Assembly: GCA_959347315.1 (NCBI GenBank)
Contig: OY365806.1
Coordinates: 34,657,445-34,721,444, forward strand
DNA length: 64,000 nt
Source: Bimastos eiseni
Lineage: Eukaryota; Annelida; Clitellata; Crassiclitellata; Lumbricidae
Direction: 5' to 3'
The translations under genes were made by a program, and so were the position numbers. The notes under the pieces were generated by a model. The model made no database searches. It was not told the origin of the DNA and saw only the letters and a program-made list of their open reading frames with translations. Below, piece by piece: positions 54,641-64,000 of this stretch (position 1 is its first letter; each line of letters opens with the position of its first letter).

Positions 54641-54679
54641 CGGTGGTGCATTCCAGGGCTTCGTGGTCTCAGTCTCAGT

Positions 54680-57660
54680 CACCGACAAAGACGAACAACA
54701 TGCGCAACACTTGGTGCTATATAATATGGCCCTATACTACGGGCGTTTGAACGTCTCGGTTGATCGAGTGGAATGTTTGTCGAAACGAGGGATGAGCAAA
54801 AGGTGTTGGGATACGTCTGCTGACCTAAGAGCAATGCCGTGTGAACTGTAATAGGCCTATACACTTTTAAGAGAGCAGTAAGTAACTGATAAGAACTAAG
54901 GAGAACTGCTGAATAATTGGCAGCTTACTGATGACCATCACAGTTAGGTTATCCATCCTACGCATCTTATGATGGCTTAAGTTAATCCACTTCACTGCTT
55001 CTAATCTAATGTGAAGACTCTCATTATTCCATTAACTTAATGCATCTGAACATTATAGCCTACGTAGCACGCATCTGGCATATACAACTGACCCAAAAGG
55101 TCAAATGATGACAGATTGAAGATATACTTAGCTTTGGTTGTTGGGTTAAAGGTCAGTTGGTGCACCCATCATTTTTTTTATTACGTCCTTTTTTTCCTAT
55201 TACGGTGCCAAGATAATGTTCTGGTCATTGCCCAGTGTTTCTACTTTCCACTCTTCACCTTTGGTATATAATATCTATAGTTCGAGAGTGTTGAGCAGTC
55301 TTTTAAGCTACATGTAGTGGCAATCACGAGTACGAAATATTAGCGTCTTTATTTTCTTTGGGCTTATTAAGGATTTTGGAGATCGGAGGCTGCTCTTCCT
55401 CGGGCTACCCTTTTGACAACCCATTTGATTTGACGCCGCGCCCGTGAATGGGCTGGTGTCCTGTGCTTGGCTTGCGAGTGACGATTTAGAAGTTTGGGAA
55501 TACGAATCTCTATGGTCTGGTAGATATAAGGGAAGATTTCCATGTGAGTGACCGCTCCGGGTGACACCAACCCTATAGTGGCGCATTTGTATTTATGTAT
55601 GTAAGTTCGTATGTCCAAACCATCTTAGCGATTATGCCAGATCCCTCGTCGCATACGACACTAGCATATGAATATAGCGAGAGGCAGGAATTCATGCGAT
55701 CGCCTCCAAACATAATGCAACAAGAGACTCTATCGCTACATTTATCAGAATGTCTGGAGTCTCTGGACGACGCATCTTGGAGGAGTAACAATGACAGTTC
55801 ACACTCTGCTGATCTCATGCATTGAATGGAGACGTGGTCACAACAGCAACTTCAGCAAAGACGCTGACTTTGCTCCCGTTGACGACACAGATGAGGCAAA
55901 AGATGCGAAATACAACCATTGCCATTATCCTGATTCGTCGTCGTTAATTGCAACTCGTGAAGGTATACCCTCAGCGTCAACTTCCTTTTTGTAATATCAC
56001 ACCACACAATCACGATTGCAGCCTATAAGCAGTCCAAGAGGGTGCCTATCGAAGTTGGCGAAGACCGTGAAATGCATTTTCATTCTTGCATATATTCTTC
56101 TCCTTGGATGTTGCCTATCCTGACAAGTCGTGAGGCGTAATATATAAGCTATTTTCTCCCATTTTCTCAACGGCATCTTTGATAAAATAGGCCTAATATG
56201 TGCTTCATTCTGGGAGATGTTTGAAATAACTAACCTATCCCAGTCCATGTAATAGGGCTTACCCTAAATCTGCTGGAATATTTTGAGTTCAGGATAGTTA
56301 TTAGTTTTTAATGGTTCCTTGAGATGGAGTGAACATTCCTTAATCTCTTCCCAGTCTCCACACGATGGCTCTGGCTACTTTGGTATCTACATTTTGCAAT
56401 CCATACAAGCATTTAAGTGTCTACAAACACGTCATGAGTGCCTTTAAAATGGTCGACCCGTACAGTACAATATATATTATGTCTTCTAGTACTTTAAACC
56501 TAACAGCCTTGTTGCAAATAGACTTCGAAACAACCTATAGGCCCTTTAAACGAAACAGAAATAAAAAACTGTAGGCCCTAAGGTTTCTATAAGAATGAAC
56601 TTAATTGCAATTTGCGTTCCTCATAAGATCAGTTTTTATGTAATTTCGTCATAATATGAATTTGTGATGAATTTTATCAAACTAATTCTTGTGTTGAATT
56701 AGCTATGATGGTCCAAGAAGGAATTCAACTATTTGACAGAAGCGCAAGTTTTATGATAAGATAAGTTTAAGGCCAAGTCAGATTTAAAAAGTCAGGTCTA
56801 TTAAACCGATTATAAAATCCTCATCTATTTAATATTATAATGCCTAATAATTAAATATATTGATGCGTTATAACTATATCACACTTCAGTAGGTCTATTT
56901 AAACCTAGTTGCTATGAAACTGAACTAATACGCCTATCTTATGCATTGTCCGATTAAATATATTTTAGGTCGACTGATGTAAATACCTTATTTAGCTTTC
57001 TTTGGTCGTTTCGATTGATACTAAAGTCGTTCAACCGGACATTCAAGTGCATTGTGGCAGAGAAAACTTTTTCATGAATCGATTGACTCGTTTGATTTTG
57101 ATTTAAGCTGGGATCATCTGATTGATTGTGAGTCATAATGCAGGACCTGATCGAACTTCAGATCAATTCCATTAGCCACCAGACAGGCGGTCTTTCGTTT
57201 CCGATAAAGCCCGAGAGACAGACAAAGGGTATTCAGCCAGCGGATAAGAGGCTGACAGAGACCAACAGGCAGAGGCAGAGAAATGCAGAGATGAGAAGAC
57301 GGAGACTGACAAAAACTGAACAGAGAAGATCAGAAAAAGAACGAAGTAATAATAAGATGGCGGATAAGGTGTAGAGAGAAAGAGAGACAGAGGCAGATAT
57401 AGGGACAGTGACAGAGAGAAGTGTGGACTGAGTGAACGGGATAGCGACATAGAAGAAGTCCAGAGATATCTATATATACTGAGTGTCAGAAATAGATCAA
57501 ATCGAGAACAGATACTAAACAGAGCAAGAGAACGAGCGAGAGAGAGACCAACAGACAGAGGCAGAATTAGACATGACCAGAGCGAGACGGAGTCATAGAG
57601 AAAAAGATGTATATAAGCAGAGACTGAGGAAAAGAGAGTGAAATAGACAGTTGAGTCGGG
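54680..57660. other. unannotated stretch with one candidate exon
   Basis: At 55630-55993 (plus) two overlapping open frames encode ordinary-looking acidic, Ser-rich sequence (SLHLSECLESLDDASWRS; DADFAPVDDTDEAKDAKYNH). Their balanced codons and a pyrimidine-AG just upstream (near 55627) hint at a terminal exon, but no family is recognised and the frames do not join. A GACAGAGA-rich patch lies at 57215-57600. Confidence 0.2.
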
Positions 57661-57679
57661 CGACAAGACAGGATGAAAG

Positions 57680-57765
57680 AGTGTGTGTGTGTGTGCGCGT
57701 GCGTGCGTGCGTGTGTGTGTGAGAGAGAGAGCAAGAGAGAGAGAGAGAGAGAGAGAGAAGTACAG
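57680..57765. repeat. (GT)n-(GC/GT)n-(GA)n compound microsatellite
   Basis: GTGTGT passes through GCGTGCGTGCGT into GAGAGA. Confidence 0.95.
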
Positions 57766-57889
57766 AAACAGAGATATAGGCTTACTGTACGTATAAAAAA
57801 GGACGAATACTTGTCTCTCCTCATCAATCCTCCGTTTTGAAAGATGAAATCCTCAACTGTTTTGAGTTTATCGTAACAGCAAGTGCGTG

Positions 57890-58925
57890 ATATAAATCTC
57901 CTCTATTCCACACCCCTTCCTCCAATTGCTCCTATCTGTCGTCCCTTGTTCTCCTCCCTGTTCTCCTCCTCCCATTCGACCTTCGTACCCTACTTTCGTC
58001 GATTCCTCATCCTAATTTTCCTCGTACTGCTCTCCCATTTTTCATCCTCCATATCTTCCATTTTCGGCTTTCTCATTTCCGCCTTCATTTCCTCGGCATT
58101 CTGATCGACTTCCATCCACTCATATTAATCATCTCTTCTTCCTCTTCGTTCCAATCCTTCACGACATACTTCGCTCAGTCTTTCGCGTTCTTTCTCCTTC
58201 CTGTTCCTCTGGTTTTACTTCTTCCTCTTCCTGTATTCCCTTCGTTATCTTTCCTCCTTCAAGATTATTCCCACTCAGTCGTCGACAATGCTTCCTTCCT
58301 CCGTTCTCTCTCTCTCCTCATCCAACCCCCGTTATTTATAATAATGCTTTTAAAACCCGATTCTTTCCTTCTTTGTTTTATTTTTGATTCTCATTTCCAG
58401 TTCTATTCCTTTTCTCTTCTTTGCAGTTCTACCGTTTTATGTCGCCTTTCCATCATAGTTTGATTTCTTCCCATGTGCGTCTTTCCGATTTCTTCACTTT
58501 CGCTCATCTTCAGTCACGCTTGATATATATCCTACAATTGACTTCTCTTTCTCCTTCCGCAACTTCTCTCCTTCATCCTCACTCTTTGTTTCTGACTCCG
58601 TTTTCTCTGATTCTTTCCCATTTTCCTCCTCCAATCTTCATAATCGTGATCGAGTATTTATATAGCGCTATTAAGATTTTGAAGAGCTTCGTGTCATTGT
58701 CTTCACTTACAAGTGGGAGATTTTCATCCCTTCGCTCTGTCATTTCCTACTTCTCGCCTCTTCCCTCCGCCATACTTCCACGTTCCTTGTTTCCCCATTC
58801 GTTTCTCCCCAACCTTTCCTACTCACCGTCCTCCATATCTTCATCACTTTTCTTCCTTATCCTTCTCATACTCCTCCTACGGTTCTTGCCTCTGCCTCAC
58901 TGCGTTTTCGTCGTCGTCTTCCTCC
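57890..58925. repeat. 1 kb pyrimidine-rich low-complexity region
   Basis: The plus strand is dominated by TTCCTC, CTCCTC and TTTC words. The long Ser/Phe/Leu frames are composition artefacts. Confidence 0.7.
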
Positions 58926-59564
58926 GATGAATTGGCCAATTCGATCGAAGTGGGGCACCAGCGTCGCTCTGACGGATGAGGACTGTAATTTTTTCCGATT
59001 TCCTCCGACTGATTCCGATGATTGCCGACGAAAGTGGAGCCATCGAGCTGTCACCACGACACATGGATTCAAACGAATCAATCAATTTGCTGAACAATCA
59101 ATCAGTTAACATAACAATCAATAAGTCGACTCATCCACTCAATCAACACCGATCAATCATCTCATATGCTAACTTATTAACGTAGGGCCTACTCACTCAT
59201 TCCCCGTGTCGATGGCTCTCCATAATTTCTCCATTCTCCAATCCAGACTCCTTGAGCCGTCAGTCAGCAAGAAACCAAGTAAGCCATGAAGTCAGTCACC
59301 AACTGGGCAGGACCGATATGTGTGTTGGTTCTGTTCGAATAACTGTGGGGCCCCAGCCTAACAGATTCACAACAAAAGGACACATAGGGCTTGCATGTGT
59401 CACTGACATATTTTTGCGGTAACACCAGTAGGCCTAGTGGTTAGAGATTGCAATTCCGGACCATAATCATTTTCCCGGAATTTCGGGATTTTTTCGGTAA
59501 AATTCCTGAATCATTCCGGAATTCTCATTGTGAACGTATTAACCGACTCATCACTGTCAATTTC

Positions 59565-59665
59565 CAACAAATTCCCAATAAATCCAAATACTAATTTCAT
59601 TTCTCCTTAACTAGTACATTACCAAGCTACACATGAAATTAGTATTTGAATTTATTGGGAATCAA
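59565..59665. repeat. 30-bp-arm inverted repeat inside the hAT-like element
   Basis: ATTCCCAATAAATCCAAATA... pairs with ...TATTTGAATTTATTGGGAAT, continuing through TACTAATTTCAT / ATGAAATTAGTA, around a ~35-nt loop. Confidence 0.8.
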
Positions 59666-61387
59666 AAGAGGGGGTCAGAGGGAGCCATGCCCCCCTAACT
59701 GAGCCTGTGACTCCCCCTTGCTGGCCCCCCAAATTTTTTACTGATGTACTGTGAAATATGGTATCACTTAGATTTGATATTTACATACTCAGATAGGATG
59801 CATGATGAAATTCAGAATTATTTTGTCTTGGCATTCTCAAAAGCACAAAGTACTTACTTACTTAATGAAATCAGAAATTATTTTTATAAACATTCTCACA
59901 GAATAACTTACTTACTTGCTCATAATGTTTAGGGGTAGATATGGTAAAAAGTCAGATAATGGAAGAGGTCAAGTTCTCTTATGCATAAGAAAATAATAGG
60001 TTGAAACACATATAGTGAGTTACATCCTGTGGTTCCGAAAAGACAATTTCAGCAGCTCAGTGAAACAAGATGTGCTTGCCGTTTTGTTACGACAATGATC
60101 AATTAGATGCATTGGTAGCCTATAATTACTTATGCTAAAGGATGAATGAGTAGGCGAAGCTTAAAGCCAGAGGCTTGTTGTAATTACTGCAGACTTTAAT
60201 TTGTGCTATTATGAGCAAGATACGTATTAATTCGTCACCAATCTTCAAGTGTTGACTTATCTGCTGCTGCGGACGTTTCCAGGCATTAAACTGACTCTTC
60301 AAAGAAAATAGAGATGAAACATAAGTCTTTATAAAGGCAGAAGAGCAAAGTAAGGATTGTCAAATTGACTCAGTATCAACTAAACAATGTGTCCGAATGT
60401 CTGTTAAATGCCCAATCGTTTTCTCTAGCTCGGCAGTTGAAGAAACTGTGGAACAACGTTCTCAATTGAACACACAAACTACATTTTAGGCAGCAAATTT
60501 ACAATCCGATCATTGATTGCATCATCTCCGAACTAGATAGACGATTCTCTGATTCACTTACTGCTATGACAGGCATTTGATGCCAAAACATAAGCCCTTC
60601 TTGAATTATGATACCATTGTGTTTTTGCACTATTGTATGACATAAAGTTTGAAGATCTTAGCCATAAAATTCCCCAAGTTGGGCGCCTGTTAAAGCGTTC
60701 AAGTTTAAATTATGACCACAATGATGGACCTGGCTTCTTTTCTGGGACCATACAAAACTTGCTTTTGATGAAATACACAGACTGTCGAATATAGCCATTG
60801 TTTCATCAATATAACATCAGCAGCCTGTGAGAAATACTATTTCCGAAATTAATTCTCCGAAATTAATTAAGACATATCTACGATCGAAGCACAACGTCTA
60901 ACATTCGTGCAAGTAGTCTGACAATGTTGTCGTTTGAATCTGCTCAAGTCTATTATAATGGATGCCTTTGTGGATGAGTTTGACTCTTGACATGACAATC
61001 GCATACGGCTTTCATTAAGCGTATGTATTGTGTATAGTTTATGCTGTACTTCTAAATAAAAGTAATTTTCCAAAGTGCAATAATCTTGAGACTGCTGCTG
61101 TGAAGAATGCAGGTTGCTCAATAATACATATACATGTCTCTGGTGGTTGTCACTCAGTGTGGAGCTATACTGCTATACCTAGCACTCTCATGCAGTTTCG
61201 AAAAAATCTGGGTATCCAATGGGCCCCTCCTTGTCGGATCCTCGGCCCCCTCTTGGCACCCTGATGAATAATCTTAGAGCCGTCACTGAAGGTTTCACCA
61301 CCGAGACTGCATGGTTCGCAACCTGGAGCATATAACGCGGGCAGCAAAAAACGCCCGTTCAGCTTCAACACAGTCTTCAGTACTTGC

Positions 61388-61388
61388 C

Positions 61389-61447
<59 letters not shown>
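61388..61447. repeat. (TAA)n microsatellite
   Basis: About 19 uninterrupted triplets. Confidence 0.97.
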
Positions 61448-61448
<1 letters not shown>

Positions 61449-61566
61449 GTTGCTATTCAAACACATATTTTCACTTCCGAAATTCCGGATTTCATGTTTG
61501 AAAAATTCCGGAATTTCCGGAATTCCGGAATTCCGAAAATCCGAAATTGCAATCTCTACTAGTGGT

Positions 61567-62225
61567 AGACCAAGGATTCATTTTGCGTCACATAGCATTT
61601 GAGTCACAGCCTGAGGTAGTACGTGTTTAAACGATCAAGCGAGAATAAGGTTCACAGGAAATCCTGGATGAAGTTGAGATGAATTTGCCTATAATGGACA
61701 TTCCAATAGGTCAGGACTTGCGCGACAGTTGTCTATAGTATTAATATTTATTAAGATGAATAGTTTCGAATATTTTTTCTTATTTGTTTGGTCCACTTTG
61801 ACATTTGACTATTATGAGATTGCATAATGCATGATAAAATTAATGTGAGGAAAAGATGTTCGTGTCATCAAAAAAGTGAAGAAAGTGTAGCAATGCGGCA
61901 GCTCGAGGTGCACGATGATCCATGAATGGTAACAAGAGTAGTGGGTCCAGCATGGGCAGCGTTTAAAGTGGGTGGAAGGCGTGACGGCGTTCCCACTGCT
62001 CTCGAAATCCTGTGTCTGCGTTCCCACTGCTCACAATGCAACGGAACCTTCGGAACCCATGTGTTCCAATAAAACTCTTCTTCGGAACGTCCCTTCGGTA
62101 ACAACTAAGTAGAATTACTCTTTTGAGTCTTATTTAGAATTACTTATTACAGTGTGTTTGCTGTCCGCTTGTAAGCAGCTTTACACTAACATGTATAAGG
62201 CCTTAAAGCGGGTATGTTAACGGAT
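61567..62225. other. unannotated stretch
   Basis: No supported feature. Confidence 0.3.
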
Positions 62226-62590
62226 AACTATAATAATGGGGAGGGCATGGGATGATGAGTGGTGGGGAACGGAAGATGGCGAGGATTAGAACGGAGGGAA
62301 GGGTAAATGAGGATGGGAGTAATAAGCGAAGAGTATAGAAATGGGACGAAGTGTTGAAATCGAGAGTATGGGCAGGTGATGAATGAATGAGAGAGAGGTG
62401 GAGAAAAATTATGAGGGTAGTGAAGGGGAGGAGAGAAAGATGAGGAGATTAGCAAGGGAAATGAATGAGAATACAATGGATAGTGATAGACAACGGAAGG
62501 AGAGGATCCATGAGAACAGCAAAAAAGAGGAGGGGACGAGGAAGAGGCAGAGGATAATAGACGGTGACAGGGAGTGGAAGTTGAGGGGCA
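62226..62590. repeat. purine-rich low-complexity tract
   Basis: GGAGGGAAGG, GAGAGAGG and similar words. The Ser/Leu/Pro frames on the minus strand are by-products. Confidence 0.65.
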
Positions 62591-63800
62591 TTGGCAGAAG
62601 TGTTGACCTATACTCTCCATGAAGTCAGGTACGGTGGCCATCACAAATTGCATTGTATTGCGTTTCAATCTCTTTTTTATATGGCGCCTCTTTCAGCGCA
62701 CACCAATCGCTTCCAGATAGTAGAATTTCGTCTTGAGAAAGGATGAAAACATGCATTGTATTGTAACCCATGCAATACTTCTACAGAATAATGTTCTTCT
62801 GGTATTAATTTCAGTATCGCTATCTTTGACCATAAATGATTATTGTTGCACAGAAAAAGCAAAGCTTTCTTAAAACAAGAAATTGGAACGTCAAAACGTA
62901 AGCTTTGCAAGAGTTGAGAGCCAGGGAACCGCTACACGCTCATCCTCTAATGCAATCGTCCACTTACTGGACCATAGGGCCTATCCTCAGAATGTGTACT
63001 ATCAACCCGTCCACTCACAACTATATCATACACGCGTTGCACTGTTTATATAGTATCCTATCAATACTTCGTTAAATAAAGGTGTCTAAAAATATAACTA
63101 CCTTAATCAACTGTCAGCTGCACTTTATTTTTGGCAGTCAATTATTGGACTTAAAGGAAATTAGTTTTAATTACTCGCTAAATACCAAGTGTTAAATGGT
63201 AAATAAGCTAAAGTAATAATAGCAATCATAATTATTATTGTAAATTCAATAAACACATGTACGATACCACCTAGCGATTCATGTGGGCGACACCTTTCAA
63301 AGGAGTGTACAAGATTAGATTTAAGTAAGATTAATTTCACATCAATCATCGCACAGAAAGGAATGCAGTTTTGTCTAGTCAACAAATGAATACGTTAAAA
63401 TTTCATAAATAGGGCGCTACAATAATACCAATTATTATTTTTAATTTTAAACACGTACTGCGCCACCTACCGATTGAGAGGCGCGTTCCCGTCTGTCCAA
63501 TACATTTGAACTTCAGCATTCTCTGTCGCTCATCTAAATACTTGTGTCTTCGATTATGTATATCTGAGCTCGTGGAAGCTTCAAAAATGAGAAATGAAAT
63601 GCAGAATTAAATATTAAATAATTATGAGTATTATGTCACGCAGCTGATCCTGTAATTGCACACATTAGGGAGCTCTATTTTTAAGTTGTAGGCCTACTGT
63701 GTGACATATCTACGTGTTTTGCAAAGCCAAAGTTTACAGCACATTGTATCGTCAACGATCATACGTCGAAGCAGTGTCTACTTCAAACTTTGTTTTTTCC
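62591..63800. other. unannotated stretch
   Basis: AT-rich. GGCGCTACAATAATACC (63412) and CGCCACCTACCGATTGAGAG (63460) may be parts of a small repeat but could not be resolved. Confidence 0.3.
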
Positions 63801-63986
63801 TAAGGCTGAAGAGAAGAAGCTTATAGTCTACAGTATTCAATGCATTTGCAATATCAATAAAATGCCAAGGTAGTAATCACTATTCACTATGATCCATCGC
63901 ATCAGATATTTAATCATGTAACGCCACTACCCTGAGTCGATGTTATCTAAAATTTTATCAGGGTTGATTCGATCAAGCACACCGTG
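63801..63986 (-). pseudogene. LINE reverse-transcriptase core relic
   Basis: On the minus strand FIDIANALNTVDYKLLLFSL matches RT motif A of non-LTR elements ('FlDfskAFDTVdHxxLL'), with the first Asp kept. Upstream HGVLDRINPDKILDNIDSG fits the preceding region, interrupted by a stop and a frameshift. The fragment may continue beyond the window edge. Confidence 0.55.
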
Positions 63987-64000
63987 TTTTCACAAGCACG

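Larger units (their letters stand above)
59442..61558. mobile_element. non-autonomous hAT-like element (2.1 kb)
   Basis: Terminal inverted repeats TAGAGATTGCAATTCCGGA (left) and TAGAGATTGCAATTTCGGA (right, minus strand) differ at one position. They are flanked by a perfect 8-bp duplication, CTAGTGGT, at 59434-59441 and 61559-61566, as expected for hAT insertion. Both subterminal regions are packed with CCGGAAT palindromic words. The interior has no transposase; it contains an inverted repeat at 59565-59665 and a (TAA)n run at about 61388-61447. Confidence 0.85.

Noticed and set aside
58866..59185. Overlapping short frames near 59 kb as a host exon
   Set aside because: Several frames of 60-70 codons on both strands overlap, none with family resemblance or matching splice sites.

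Overview
The window is non-coding-rich metazoan DNA, most likely from a marine invertebrate. It is intron-bearing, dense in microsatellites, and littered with decayed LINE, hAT and mariner relics. It carries a vertebrate-type telomere-like repeat as an interstitial block. I cannot name the species. One host gene can be supported: an aminergic-type class A GPCR on the minus strand, with two coding exons (39949-40212 and 35496-36638) and a 3.3 kb intron.

The centrepiece is a 13.6 kb Polinton/Maverick (adintovirus-like) element at 13501-27101. It is bounded by ~277 bp terminal inverted repeats and inserted in a 20-bp AT-rich minisatellite, which resumes on the right flank. The plus-strand left arm holds a protein-primed family B DNA polymerase, an adenain-like cysteine protease and a fibre-like protein with F5/8C (discoidin) domains. 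The minus-strand block holds a small conserved protein, a SAP/NUMOD-like protein, a double-jelly-roll major capsid candidate, a pVI-like protein, a conserved Polinton ORF, a membrane/coiled-coil protein, a dUTPase-fold-like protein, a pX-like glycine-rich protein, a penton-like minor capsid protein and a packaging ATPase. The right arm (plus) holds a zinc-ribbon + parvovirus-type phospholipase A2-like gene and only the C-terminal chromodomain end of the integrase. Replication and processing genes are broken by stops and frameshifts; several morphogenesis genes stay open. Nearly every gene starts with its ATG fused to a TATAAAA/TTTAAAA motif, the most striking unexplained signal here.

Left of the element (1-13.5 kb): tandem repeats, a 489-bp hAT-like MITE with near-perfect 8-bp target duplications, four copies of an unclassified dispersed repeat, and a LINE relic. 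Right of it: a perfect (GGT)102 tract, a 30-bp minisatellite, a fold-back element with a CCCTAA-like core (32548-32813), a possible hAT MITE, and the GPCR. From 41 to 64 kb: LINE relics, a deleted mariner (45042-45995), a 2.66 kb 36-bp minisatellite with a long frame-preserved open frame, a hairpin cluster (50868-51003), and a 2.1 kb transposase-less hAT-like element with a perfect 8-bp target duplication (59442-61558). A LINE reverse-transcriptase relic lies near the right edge.
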